A DNA stretch of 64,000 nt from Pseudomonadota bacterium (GTDB lineage: Bacteria; Pseudomonadota; Alphaproteobacteria; Sphingomonadales; Sphingomonadaceae). The DNA is taken from assembly GCA_023436615.1 (NCBI GenBank), contig JAEZIO010000072.1:120786-184785 (forward strand), read 5' to 3'. The translations under genes were made by a program, and so were the position numbers. The stretch's first letter is position 1; each line of letters opens with the position of its first letter. This document shows positions 26,666-34,633 of this stretch, one piece after another. A model generated the notes under the pieces. It was not told the origin of the DNA. It saw only the letters and a program-made list of their open reading frames with translations, and searched no databases.

Positions 26666-26936
26666 TCGCGTCCTTCCCTCCGTCCCGGCTTCGGGACGGC
26701 TCTACGGCGACGGCGTAACGCAAGCGCGTAAAGACGAGGTTTATGGCGGGTTAGGGATTCGGTGACTTCGGTGAACGGGCCGACTCGAGGATCGGCCGAC
26801 ATCGATTTTTTCCACAGCTTTACTCACCGATTCGTGCACTGTTTTCTGTCCAGCGGTGCAGACGGGGGCTCGACTCCGGTCGGAATCGCGCTATGGTCGT
26901 TTCGTGCTTCGGACTTTCGGGTCTGAAGTATGGGAA
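26666..26936. other. Intergenic region with stacked small hairpins, possible small RNA
   Basis: No plausible protein gene lies between the hypothetical gene at 25994-26665 and the pspC-like gene. The stretch contains a TTTTCCACA motif at 26808-26816 and two small hairpins: CGAC-TCCG-GTCG at 26871-26882, and a 7-bp stem with a 6-base loop at 26908-26927. A terminator hairpin follows at 26937-26960. The series of hairpins ending in a terminator-like structure on the plus strand is compatible with a small RNA, but no promoter or family could be recognised. Confidence 0.3.
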
Positions 26937-26960
26937 CCCCGCCGGGTCAAACCGGCGGGG
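26937..26960 (-). terminator. Intrinsic terminator-like hairpin after the pspC-like gene
   Basis: A perfect 9-bp stem CCCCGCCGG/CCGGCGGGG with a 6-base loop. It begins 36 bases after the stop of the minus-strand pspC-like gene. On the plus strand it is followed by TTTA, on the minus strand by TTCC, so it could work in both directions. It is the best intrinsic terminator candidate in this part of the window. Confidence 0.65.
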
Positions 26961-26995
26961 TTTACCGTTTCTGGGCCCCGGAGCGCGTGGCGCCC

Positions 26996-27346
26996 TCAGG
27001 CCGCCAGCAGCTCCTCCGATTCCCGATTCTCGCCGATCGTGCCGGTTTCAGCGCTGGCCGCGGTGACGGCCGGTGCCACGTGGCCGCGTGCCGTCGTCGC
27101 CCGCGGAAACAGCCAGCGAGCAGCGGCCACGACGCAGCCGAGCGCTAGATAGGCTCCGATGATCACGACCGGGTTCCACAGGATCAACGCGGCGAACGGC
27201 ACGCGAAACCAATTGGCATGAATGCCCAAGTCCTGCCCGATCGCTTCGAACACGCCCAGGAAGGTGTCGCCACGCAGCGGAAGAGGGGTTTCGGACTCGC
27301 TCGCGGCGAATTGTTCGGGAGTGGGCTGGGCGGTCGCGGCGGTCAT
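26996..27346 (-). CDS. PspC domain-containing membrane protein
   Basis: A 116-residue protein. After a 25-residue hydrophilic start, LRGDTFLGVFEAIGQDLGIHANWFRVPFA matches the PspC domain, and a transmembrane helix (VVIIGAYLALGCVVAAARWLF) follows. PspC-type proteins sense or buffer membrane stress; here no pspA or pspB is adjacent, so it is a stand-alone member. The Ala- and Glu-rich tail is unremarkable. A terminator-like hairpin follows. Confidence 0.8.
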   Translation of the reverse strand: MTAATAQPTPEQFAASESETPLPLRGDTFLGVFEAIGQDLGIHANWFRVPFAALILWNPVVIIGAYLALGCVVAAARWLFPRATTARGHVAPAVTAASAETGTIGENRESEELLAA

Positions 27347-27594
27347 CTGAATTCTCCTGTTGGGCTTGTCTCACCCAACGAAGCAAGGCTCGTGCCAAGT
27401 CACGAAAATTAGCTGAAACAATATCTTAGCCCTACCGCCTGTCCGGCGGCTTGGGAGATACCGCCAAGCGGCGCGCCGTGAGTTGGGAATTCTCGCCTTA
27501 TGCTGCAAGTGCGATGTTGCATTGCACTACTTGATTCGCGCGGCCTGCATGCAAATGTGCACGGCTGCCGAGCGGCCATTGAGGAGCAACCCTG

Positions 27595-28008
27595 ATGATG
27601 CGGGTGATGCTGAAGTCGAAGATCCATCGCGCGCGGGTGACGCAGGCGGACCTGCATTACGTCGGTTCGATCTCGATCGACGCGGACCTCATGGAAGCCG
27701 CGGACCTGATCGAAGGCGAGCAGGTGGTGATCGCCGACATCACCAACGGCGCTCGGCTCCAGACCTACGTGATTGCTGCGCCGCGCGGCAGCGGGATAAT
27801 CGGCATCAACGGCGCAGCGGCCCATCTCGTCGACGCCGGCGATCTCGTTATCATCATGAGCTATGCGATGCTTCCGGACGCAGAGGCGCGCCAGTTGAAG
27901 CCGCGGGTCGTGCACGTCGATCGCGACAATCGCATCGTCAGTCTCGGCGAGGACGCGTCGGAGCCTGTTCCCGACGCCGACGACCAGGTGCGGGCCGTCC
28001 CCGCCTGA
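27595..28008 (+). CDS. panD: Aspartate 1-decarboxylase
   Basis: A 137-residue pyruvoyl enzyme that makes beta-alanine for pantothenate synthesis. The start at 27595 places the self-processing site at Gly24-Ser25 (LHYVGSISID), exactly as in characterised PanD proteins. MLKSKIHRARVTQADLHY precedes it and GIIGINGAAAHL follows, the two most conserved regions. GAGGAGC upstream provides a ribosome-binding site. It stands alone here, distant from other pantothenate genes except coaX at 2748. Confidence 0.96.
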   Translation: MMRVMLKSKIHRARVTQADLHYVGSISIDADLMEAADLIEGEQVVIADITNGARLQTYVIAAPRGSGIIGINGAAAHLVDAGDLVIIMSYAMLPDAEARQLKPRVVHVDRDNRIVSLGEDASEPVPDADDQVRAVPA

Positions 28009-28043
28009 GCGGGCGAAACCGCGCGCGCCGACGGATGTTATCA

Positions 28044-28062
28044 CCTCCGTAACATTCGGAGG
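28044..28062 (+). promoter_or_regulatory. Hairpin sequestering the ribosome-binding site of the SIMPL gene
   Basis: CCTCCG (28044-28049) can pair with CGGAGG (28057-28062) across a 7-base loop. The 3' arm is the Shine-Dalgarno sequence of the gene starting at 28069. Such an anti-Shine-Dalgarno hairpin would reduce translation until it opens, as in RNA thermometers or coupled systems. Function is inferred from the complementarity only. Confidence 0.45.
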
Positions 28063-28068
28063 GTTCCA

Positions 28069-28857
28069 ATGAAGAGACTGCTGATTGCCGCCTTGGTCGC
28101 GGCCGTGCCATCGGTCGCGGGTGCGCAGGCGACGACACCGCAGGTCGTTCTTGGGCCGAGCAGCGCAATCCTCAGCCTCAGCGCCGAAGGGGAATCGCGG
28201 CGCGCACCGGACCTCGCGATGTTCTCGGCCGGAGTCGTGACGCAGGCCGCGACCGCGTCCCAGGCGCTCCGCGAAAACAGCGAGAAGATGGAGCAGGTGA
28301 TTTCCGCCCTGAAACGCGCGGGCGTTGCCGACCGTGACATCCAGACCTCGGCGATCAACCTCAGCCCGCGCTATTCAAACCCTGAGCGCGACGCGCAGAT
28401 TCGGGCGCGGCAGACGGGCCAGCCCTACATTCCGCCGGAGCAGCAAGCGCCCCGGATCATCGGCTACGAAGCGCGCAATACGGTGACGGTGCGCGTGCGT
28501 GACCTGACGAAGATGGGCCGAGTCATCGACACGCTCGTCGCGGTAGGGGCGAACGAGGTGAATGGCCCGAACTTCACTCTGGAGGAGCAGGAAGCCGCAC
28601 TCAACGAAGCGCGTGCCGAAGCCGTGGCGAAGGGTCGTGCGCGCGCCGAGCTTTACGCCCGCGCGGCGGGGATGCGCGTCGGCCGGATCCTCTCGATCAG
28701 CGAGGGCGGCGGTTATTATCCTGTGCAGCGCGCGATCATGGTGACGGGAGCGCCGCCGCCGCCTCCGCCGCCGGCACCGGAGCGCGATGCCCCGGTCGCT
28801 CCGGGCGAGCTCACCCTCGGCACGAGCGTTTCGATGCAGTTCGAGCTGGTGCGGTAA
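28069..28857 (+). CDS. SIMPL domain (DUF541) periplasmic protein
   Basis: A 262-residue exported protein. The signal peptide MKRLLIAALVAAVPSVAGAQA is followed by the SIMPL domain: ILSLSAEGESRRAPDLAMFSA at the start, VTVRVRDLTKMGRVIDTLV in the middle, and ARAELYARAAGMRVGRILSISEGG near the end. A Pro-rich stretch of about 12 residues precedes the last beta strand. SIMPL proteins of Gram-negatives form periplasmic oligomers with unclear roles, including oxidative-stress resistance. The ribosome-binding site is within a hairpin. Confidence 0.9.
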   Translation: MKRLLIAALVAAVPSVAGAQATTPQVVLGPSSAILSLSAEGESRRAPDLAMFSAGVVTQAATASQALRENSEKMEQVISALKRAGVADRDIQTSAINLSPRYSNPERDAQIRARQTGQPYIPPEQQAPRIIGYEARNTVTVRVRDLTKMGRVIDTLVAVGANEVNGPNFTLEEQEAALNEARAEAVAKGRARAELYARAAGMRVGRILSISEGGGYYPVQRAIMVTGAPPPPPPPAPERDAPVAPGELTLGTSVSMQFELVR

Positions 28858-28879
28858 CCTCGACGATCCCCCCGAAGGG

Positions 28880-29041
28880 TCAGCGCTTCCACCACAGCTT
28901 GGAAATCACGCCGCGTCCCCACAGCTTGTTGGCAGCGCGGCGGATGAGCGGTGCGGGCGACCCGCTGCGAATCGACCGCTCGACGCTGCGGGCGTCGGCC
29001 GAGAGGCGGGCAAGCCGGTAAAGAAGGGAGGTCAAGCTCAT
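28880..29041 (-). CDS. Small conserved basic protein, 53 residues
   Basis: MSLTSLLYRLARLSADARSV followed by a Pro-containing linker and a basic C-terminus NKLWGRGVISKLWWKR. Proteins of this length with the same ending (a basic patch plus terminal Trp-Trp/Trp-Lys) recur in several bacterial lineages without known function. The longer frame up to 29158 runs into the following divergent gene and lacks conserved character, so the ATG at 29041 is preferred. Confidence 0.55.
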   Translation of the reverse strand: MSLTSLLYRLARLSADARSVERSIRSGSPAPLIRRAANKLWGRGVISKLWWKR

Positions 29042-29120
29042 CGCAAGTCCGCGGCCCGGAAATTGGTGGACGGCTGTTTTATTCCGGTTAGGCTCGGCAA
29101 GTCGATATTGGGGGTTGGCC

Positions 29121-29996
29121 ATGGCAAAGAATGAAGCGGGCGAGGAGATCGACGTCACGAAGGAGTGGCGGGCGACTCATGGGCAGAAATCGGCGGCCAC
29201 GCGCCTTCGCATTTTCGCTGCCCTGGCCTGGATCGTCGCCATCTGCGGCGAAATCGCTGGCATAGTCCTGCTGCGCCAGGGCCGGTTCGACCAGGGCAAC
29301 CTGCCGCTGCTGATCGGTATCCTGGTCGGCATCGCGATCTTCGCCATTGCCGGCAGCCTGCTGTGGAAATCGGCGAACAGGCACGATCCGGCACGCAAAT
29401 CCGACAGCGCGCGATTCTTCTTCCAGAACCAGCTCGGCGCGATCGTCACCGTCATCGCGTTCCTGCCACTCATTGTCCTGATCTTCATGGACAAGGACAT
29501 GGACCCCAAGAACAAGAAGATCGCCGGCGGCATCGGCGTGCTTCTCGCGGCCGGCGCTACGTTGATCGGAATCGACTTCAATCCGCCGTCGGTCGAGCAA
29601 TATACCGAGGACATGAATGCCTGCGCGCAGCAGATCAAAACGGGGCAGCCGACGACCGCCTGCTCACCCGAAGTCGCCGGGCAGGCGAAGGATATCGCCC
29701 GGGATTCCCGGACGGTGACCGAAGCCACCAACGGCCAGGACGTCGTTTACTGGATAGCCCCGGAGAACGGAGCCAAGAGGTCTTCGACGCCGCACGTCTT
29801 CCACCTTTGCGACGAGGTCAGCCCGCTTCGCGGGAAGACCGTCAACAGCGGCTCCGTGACCCAGGCCTATGCGGAGAACGCCACTCGCATCACCAAGCAG
29901 ATCCCGATGGAGCAAAGGCAATGCGGGTTCGCCGCCGCCAACGCGGCTTCAGCGGCCGGTGAAGCGACTCAGTCGAACAGCGTGGTCAGCCAGTAG
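29121..29996 (+). CDS. Hypothetical membrane protein with extracytoplasmic C-domain
   Basis: A 291-residue protein. It starts with a 30-residue charged segment and has four hydrophobic helices (around IFAALAWIVAICGEIAGIVL, LLIGILVGIAIFAIAG, AIVTVIAFLPLIVLIFM and a short GVLLAAGATLIGI). The C-terminal half contains four cysteines and the segment VYWIAPENGAKRSSTPHVFH, suggesting an exported disulfide-bonded domain. I recognise no function. The 3' end overlaps the convergent phosphate transporter gene by 28 bases. The ATG at 29121 is preferred over TTG at 29115. Confidence 0.7.
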   Translation: MAKNEAGEEIDVTKEWRATHGQKSAATRLRIFAALAWIVAICGEIAGIVLLRQGRFDQGNLPLLIGILVGIAIFAIAGSLLWKSANRHDPARKSDSARFFFQNQLGAIVTVIAFLPLIVLIFMDKDMDPKNKKIAGGIGVLLAAGATLIGIDFNPPSVEQYTEDMNACAQQIKTGQPTTACSPEVAGQAKDIARDSRTVTEATNGQDVVYWIAPENGAKRSSTPHVFHLCDEVSPLRGKTVNSGSVTQAYAENATRITKQIPMEQRQCGFAAANAASAAGEATQSNSVVSQ

Positions 29997-30985
29997 AAAA
30001 GGGCCGCGACCGTCGCTGACGCCGGGATGGTGATGACCCAGGCAATCGCGACGTTCTTCGCGACTCCCCAACGCACGGCCGATGCCCGCCGCGCGGCGCC
30101 CGCGCCGATCACGCAGCCCGTGATGGTGTGAGTCGTCGACACGGGAATGCCGAGCCACGACGCACTGATCAGCATCACGGATCCCCCGGCCGACGCACTG
30201 AAGCCCTGGTGCTGCGACAGCTTCGTGATCCGGGTCCCCATAGTTTCGATGATCCGCCAGCCGCCCGAAAGCGTGCCGAGGCCGATCGCGATATAGCAGC
30301 TGAGCGCAACCCAGTGGGGGACGTGGAATTCGCCCTGAAGATAACCGGTGGAATAGAGCAGCACGGCGATGATCCCCATCGTCTTCTGGGCGTCGTTCAA
30401 GCCGTGGCCGATCGAATAGGTCGCCGATGACACCAGGTGCAGCGCTCGGAACGTGCGCTCGGCGCCCCGCGCGGTCGCCCTGACGCCGATCCAGCTGGTG
30501 ACGAGCATGATCAGCATGCTGAGCATCATGCCCAGCGTCGGCGAGAGGACGATCGCGATCAGCGTCTTGTTGAGGCCGGCCCATTGGACTCCGGTGAGGC
30601 CGGCGTGAGCGACGCCCGAGCCGATAATCCCGCCGACCAGCGCATGGCTCGACGAGGACGGAATGCCCTTGAGCCAGGTGACGACGTTCCAGAACATCGC
30701 GCCGACGAGCGCTCCGAAAACCACCGCGGGCGTGACAAGGTCCTTGTCGATCAGGCCCTTCCCGATGGTGTCGGCCACTCGGTGCAGCTCGGGAACCGCC
30801 AGAGACAGGAAATAGGCTGCAAAGTTGAAGAAGGCCGCGAAGGCAACCGACTGGACGGGACCTAGCAGCCGCGTCGCCACGACCGTGGCGATCGAATTGG
30901 CCGCATCGTGCAATCCGTTGAGGAAGTCGAACGCGAGCGCGATCGCGATCAGGCCGATCAACAGCGGGAGGGCGAGCTCGTGCAC
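29969..30985 (-). CDS. pit: Low-affinity inorganic phosphate transporter (Pit family)
   Basis: A 338-residue polytopic membrane protein with about ten helices. The two internal-repeat signatures are visible: AFDFLNGLHDAANSIATVVATR near the N-terminus and YSIGHGLNDAQKTMGIIA in the middle, both with the conserved GxND-type motif. Pit proteins carry metal-phosphate complexes in with protons. The DUF47 gene just upstream on the same strand is the usual partner, and the spacing of seven bases implies one operon. Confidence 0.95.
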   Translation of the reverse strand: MHELALPLLIGLIAIALAFDFLNGLHDAANSIATVVATRLLGPVQSVAFAAFFNFAAYFLSLAVPELHRVADTIGKGLIDKDLVTPAVVFGALVGAMFWNVVTWLKGIPSSSSHALVGGIIGSGVAHAGLTGVQWAGLNKTLIAIVLSPTLGMMLSMLIMLVTSWIGVRATARGAERTFRALHLVSSATYSIGHGLNDAQKTMGIIAVLLYSTGYLQGEFHVPHWVALSCYIAIGLGTLSGGWRIIETMGTRITKLSQHQGFSASAGGSVMLISASWLGIPVSTTHTITGCVIGAGAARRASAVRWGVAKNVAIAWVITIPASATVAALFYWLTTLFD

Positions 30986-30992
30986 GGCCGGC

Positions 30993-31637
30993 CTAGCTGT
31001 GGTCGATCACGATGCCGTCGATTTCGTTGGCGACGTCCTCGAAGGCGTCGGTGACCCGCTCGAGATGTTTGAAGATCTCGCGGGCGACGACGAACTTGAT
31101 CACGTCGTTGGCCGAATGTTCGCGGAAGGTCCGCTTGAGTCCCGCGGCGTGGATATCGTCGGCTTCCCCTTCAAGGCTTACGAGACGCTCGGTTAAAGCG
31201 TGCATCTTCTCGCCGTTGCGGCCGACGTTGCGCAGCAGCGGGATCGCCTCGGCCGTGATGCGCGCCGCTTCCTCGATGCTCGCGACCATTTGCTTCATCT
31301 CGGGCTCGAGCACCGAAAGGTCGTAAAGGTCGATGGCGCGCGCCGCCGACAGCATCTCGTCGATCGCATCGTCCATCGCTCCCACGAGGTCGGTGATCGC
31401 GCCGCGGTCAAAGGGCGTCAGGAACGTAAGCCGGACGCTGTGCAGCACTTCGCGGGTCAGGTCGTCCGCGTCATGCTCATGGTCCTGGATCTGCTTGAGC
31501 GCCGCGCTTGTGGACGAGCCATCCTGCGCCAGCACCGAAAGCGAATTGGCAGCCGCCACCAACGTTGCGGCGTGCGCCTCGAACAGCCGGAAGAAGTCAG
31601 TCTTGCGCGGAAGTAGCCTCTGGAACCAACCGAACAT
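30993..31637 (-). CDS. DUF47 (PhoU-like) phosphate transport regulator
   Basis: A 214-residue helical protein. The start MFGWFQRLLPRKTDFFRLFEAHAATLVAA and the paired acidic motifs IQDHEHDADDLTREV and SLEGEADDIHAAGLKRTF are the metal-binding E/DxxxD-type motifs of the PhoU/DUF47 fold. It likely modulates the adjacent Pit transporter, which follows after seven bases. Phosphate sensing by this protein is inferred from family context. Confidence 0.93.
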   Translation of the reverse strand: MFGWFQRLLPRKTDFFRLFEAHAATLVAAANSLSVLAQDGSSTSAALKQIQDHEHDADDLTREVLHSVRLTFLTPFDRGAITDLVGAMDDAIDEMLSAARAIDLYDLSVLEPEMKQMVASIEEAARITAEAIPLLRNVGRNGEKMHALTERLVSLEGEADDIHAAGLKRTFREHSANDVIKFVVAREIFKHLERVTDAFEDVANEIDGIVIDHS

Positions 31638-31735
31638 CTGCGCCCCCTGTTCCGGGCGCCCTTAGCCGGACTTTCGGCCCGTCCAAACCCCTATTGTTGA
31701 ATCGCCCCCGCGCCGGACTGGACCGGCTGAACTTC

Positions 31736-32011
31736 TCAGGCCGCGACCTGGAATGCGGGCATGGCGCGGTAGAACTCTATCCCAGCGGAACCGCTTTCGG
31801 CCCAGACGACGCGAGCGGCGACGAAGGTCTGTCCGCGCTTGAAGATCACGTCGGATCCCGACTCAAGGTCGCGGTCGACCGAAATGCGCGCCCCGAGGCT
31901 CGTAAGCTCGTGCACGCGGGCCTGCTGCGTTCCTTCGGCGCTGATGACGAGCGCGTTCATGAGCACGCGCTTGCGGCTGAGCGATCGCTGGCAGGAAGAG
32001 TCGGTTGTCAC
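31736..32011 (-). CDS. PilZ domain-containing protein, copy 1
   Basis: A 91-residue single-domain protein. The motif RSLSR (RxxxR) near the N-terminus and ELTSLG (for D/NxSxxG) match the c-di-GMP binding signature, the second in a degenerate form. The start GTG at 32011 is chosen because GGAG lies eight bases upstream; the frame to 32053 is longer but lacks a site. It is closely similar to the PilZ gene 160 bases upstream, so the pair arose by tandem duplication. It probably binds c-di-GMP or has become a structural adaptor. Confidence 0.82.
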   Translation of the reverse strand: MTTDSSCQRSLSRKRVLMNALVISAEGTQQARVHELTSLGARISVDRDLESGSDVIFKRGQTFVAARVVWAESGSAGIEFYRAMPAFQVAA

Positions 32012-32172
32012 GACGGAATCTCCAGTTGAAACTTCACCACGCCGGTACGCCACAAAGACACGGCGACCATCGCCTCACGAAGTTAATAATGAGCGAAAAT
32101 CTTCATCAGGGAAAGACTAACCCAACGCCATCGAGCAGATATTCGTGCCGTTTCGAGACACGAGCGGCCGAA

Positions 32173-32496
32173 TTAAGGGAAAGCGGATTTGGTTACTCGA
32201 AGATTTACTATTGCAGCGCTACGCTTCCGGTCAGCTCGTCGAGCGGAACTTCGCGGTAGAACTAGCCCCGCTTCGTTGCCGTCGGCCCAGGCGACACGCG
32301 CCGCAACGAGCAGGCGGTTGCGCTTGAAGATGACGTCGGTCCCGGCTGTCAGCGGCCGCTGGCAGCCCACTCCCGCGCCGCAGCTGGTGAGATCGCGAAC
32401 GCGGGCCATCTGCGCTCCGTCGACGCTGATGATCGTCGCCGTCATCAGCACGCGCTTGCGCTTGGCCTGTCTGAGATCCGGCTGTCGAACGCTCAC
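32173..32496 (-). pseudogene. PilZ domain-containing protein, copy 2, frameshifted at the C-terminus
   Basis: Paralog of the neighbouring PilZ gene, with RQAKR for RxxxR and DLTSCG for DxSxxG. The GTG start at 32496 follows GGAGG by four bases. After WADGNEAGL the frame leaves the alignment with copy 1 (WAESGSAGIEFYRAMPAF) and continues for 23 unrelated residues to 32173. Reading the other frame from about 32262 restores FYREVPLDELTGS and a stop at 32208. A two-base loss (or one-base gain) near 32258-32268 explains it. The c-di-GMP part remains intact, so the product may still function; sequencing error is also possible. Confidence 0.7.
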
Positions 32497-32724
32497 TTCG
32501 CCTCCGCGGTTGACGAGGCGCCGGGAGCGGGCGGCCCCGCGTCCGCTGCACCCGGCACGCGCAGTCAAAGCAACGGCGCGCAAGATGGTTGCAGGAGTCC
32601 GCGAAGTGAACCTGTATGGGACAGCGGTGGCGACGCCGCCGGAGCTCGCTAAAGTTCAACGACGCCGCCGGGTCGGGTTGTGGCTCCGCGCGGGTTAGCG
32701 CTGCGTCACCCGAAATGGTTAAGG

Positions 32725-32964
32725 CTAGAGCCCGGAGCGGTCGTCCGTCGTCGTGTACGGCTGCTCGTGGACCGCGGTGTCGAGCCCGCTGACCTTGTAG
32801 ACGAGGCAGCGCGCAAGCAGCCCGGTCGCCAGCAGATAGGCGGCGACGAGCCCGGCGATGATGGCGGCGGTGCCGTCGATCACAGCCATGTAGATGAGAA
32901 CGGCAAGCGCGATCGCGACGACGATCCGAACGACTCGATCTTCGGGTCCGACATTCTTGTCCAT
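32725..32964 (-). CDS. DUF2892/YgaP-type small membrane protein
   Basis: A 79-residue protein. MDKNVGPEDRVVRIVVAIAL followed by two hydrophobic helices and LLATGLLARCLVYKVSGLDT fits the DUF2892 membrane module, found alone or fused to rhodanese domains. The cysteine in the CLVYKV motif is conserved in the family. No rhodanese gene is next to it. A GTG at 32970 is an alternative start. Function is unknown. Confidence 0.82.
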   Translation of the reverse strand: MDKNVGPEDRVVRIVVAIALAVLIYMAVIDGTAAIIAGLVAAYLLATGLLARCLVYKVSGLDTAVHEQPYTTTDDRSGL

Positions 32965-33139
32965 GTGCACCTATCCCCCTGTCGAAGCCGCGAAGGCTAG
33001 GCCGATAATCGAGCGAAACCAAGTGGCAAGCCGCCCGGAACTTCACGAAGGTCACTCATGGAAACCCTCGTCGGCCCGGCATTCAAGTTTGAGACCTCCG
33101 GGTAGCGAGGTACCGGCCGCGCCCGGCCAGCCGGGCCTG

Positions 33140-33526
33140 CTAGTCCGTCCCCTGCGTCACCCAGGCGAGCGCCTCGTCGCGGCGATCGGGCTCGAACACC
33201 CTGTAGCTGATGAACGGAAGCACCATGCTTTCGAAGCGCGTCGCGAAACGGATCCACGCCTGGTCGGCGACGACCGCGACCCGCCCGAAGCGGTTGAGGC
33301 GCGTCATCAGCGGCATCCCGCGAGCGAAATAGCCGGGCAGCGAGGTCACCTCGATCCCCTCGATGCCACGGGTTTCGACGAACACGTGGACCTTGCCGCC
33401 GGCGGCATCGGTGGCCGCGAAGGCGCGGTCGAGCCTGTCCATCGCAGCGTCGAGGTCCGCGCCGGTGACCTTGCCGGTGATCGCGATGGCGACGACGTCA
33501 TCGGCGGTGGGGAGGATGTCGTGCAT
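33140..33526 (-). CDS. SpoIIAA-like/STAS-fold protein
   Basis: A 128-residue soluble protein that begins MHDILPTADDVVAIAITGKVTG. It continues with VHVFVETRGIEG and a C-terminus RVFEPDRRDEALAWV, the pattern of the SpoIIAA-like (DUF3478) family of STAS-fold proteins found in many proteobacteria, some with lipid-binding properties. The longer frame to 33742 would run over the divergent hemerythrin-like gene, so ATG 33526 is preferred. The next gene starts 95 bases away on the opposite strand. Confidence 0.8.
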   Translation of the reverse strand: MHDILPTADDVVAIAITGKVTGADLDAAMDRLDRAFAATDAAGGKVHVFVETRGIEGIEVTSLPGYFARGMPLMTRLNRFGRVAVVADQAWIRFATRFESMVLPFISYRVFEPDRRDEALAWVTQGTD

Positions 33527-33621
33527 GGACGACCAACGCGGAAAGGCGCCGACGGGTTCGATGCGCGCGCTGCGGACATTACCTATTCCGCGGGCGATGC
33601 CGGACGGAGGATAATGGGTGC

Positions 33622-34179
33622 ATGACCAGCAAATTCCTTGTTGCCGCCGGGGTTTCGCTGCTTGCGGCGAGCGCCTCCGCGCAGCCGGTGGGCCATGCCG
33701 CGCACCATCCGCAAGCGGAGACCTCCGCCATGTTGCAGACACCGCAATCGATCGCGACAGAGCACCGCGAGCTTCACGAGGTCCTCGCCGAAGCGACCAA
33801 GGCCCCGGGGCGGCTCGGCGAGGCGGCGCGCGGGCTGGAGGCCGCGCTGGCTCCGCACTTCAAGCGCGAGGAGGAGATCGGCACGCCGCCGCTCAGCCTG
33901 CTGGACAAACTCGCGCACGGGCCGGCGACGGCGGAGATGCGCCAGGTGCTGGAGATGACCGACGCGCTGGAGGCCGAGCTTCCGAAGATGCTCAAGGAGC
34001 ATGACGGCATCCGTGCGGCTACCGCCGCCTTCCGCGCCGCGGCAGTCGAGGCGAAGCGCGATGAGTATGTGCGCTTCGCCGATGGGCTTGCGGCCCATGC
34101 GCGGCAGGAGGAGGAGATCCTCTATCCGGCGGCGATCCTGGTCGGGCGCTACGTGAAGGCGACGGCGCCGCAGAAATAG
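33622..34179 (+). CDS. Exported hemerythrin-like (HHE) protein
   Basis: A 185-residue protein with a signal peptide, MTSKFLVAAGVSLLAASASA, and a four-helix hemerythrin-like domain. Candidate iron ligands are H48 (ATEHRELHE), H79 with E83-E85 (APHFKREEE), H127-D128 (KEHDGIR) and H159 with E163-E165 (HARQEEE). Most bacterial hemerythrins are cytoplasmic; a secreted one suggests oxygen, nitric oxide or iron handling in the periplasm. Processing and metal content need experiment. The gene is divergent from the SpoIIAA-like gene. Confidence 0.82.
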   Translation: MTSKFLVAAGVSLLAASASAQPVGHAAHHPQAETSAMLQTPQSIATEHRELHEVLAEATKAPGRLGEAARGLEAALAPHFKREEEIGTPPLSLLDKLAHGPATAEMRQVLEMTDALEAELPKMLKEHDGIRAATAAFRAAAVEAKRDEYVRFADGLAAHARQEEEILYPAAILVGRYVKATAPQK

Positions 34180-34633
34180 ACGGCGCGGCCCGTGACGTCC
34201 CACCTGTCCCCTTGCGGGGCATTTAGCGACCACTCCGGATGCAACGGCACCGGCGAGTCCGGTGGCAGTCTCGGCTCCGTCCGTGGTTTGCCGGCCACGG
34301 GCGGGGAATAGGACTTCTCCGAAGGGGAAGTTGACTCGGTTGACCGTGCGGCGAGTTTTTCGCGGAATTGTGAATTTCGTCAACTTTGGGGTCCCGGCTG
34401 TCGACGCGAGGTTCGGTTGCTCGCGCGCCCCCAGGTTTGTGCTCGATGGCTCCAGGTTCATCCGCCATTCTGAACCACAAAAGGGCGGCTGTAGGACAGG
34501 ATAAAGTACCGAGTGCAGCTAGCCGCAGGCGTAGCCGGCCTTTGCGGGATCGGCTTTCCTTAGGAATCCATTTGATCTCACGCCGTTAAGCGTGCGACAA
34601 CGCCGCCGCTCGGGGGAGTAGGGGGAGTACAAA
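34180..34633. other. Structured intergenic region without a convincing gene
   Basis: In 454 bases I see no protein gene with convincing codon use. Two adjacent stem-loops are present: a 10-bp stem with an 8-base loop at 34277-34304, and an 8-bp stem with a GAA loop at 34313-34331. Next to the second is a tandem TTGACTCGG TTGACCG at 34331-34346. They may belong to a small RNA or to the leader of the exported gene at 34634, whose ribosome-binding site is GGGGGAG at 34620-34626. Confidence 0.35.

Noticed and set aside
26808..26816. A DnaA-box-like TTTTCCACA, also at about 41698 before dnaG
   Set aside because: Each is a single site with a mismatch to TTATCCACA. There is no cluster or AT-rich unwinding element, so neither is an origin.
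27409..28044. A minus-strand ORF over panD
   Set aside because: panD has its processing site and correct length; the antisense product has low-complexity composition.
33115..33137. A GCCCGG/CCGGGC palindrome after the SpoIIAA-like gene
   Set aside because: Short stem, 4-base loop and no T-run; too common at this GC content to call a terminator.
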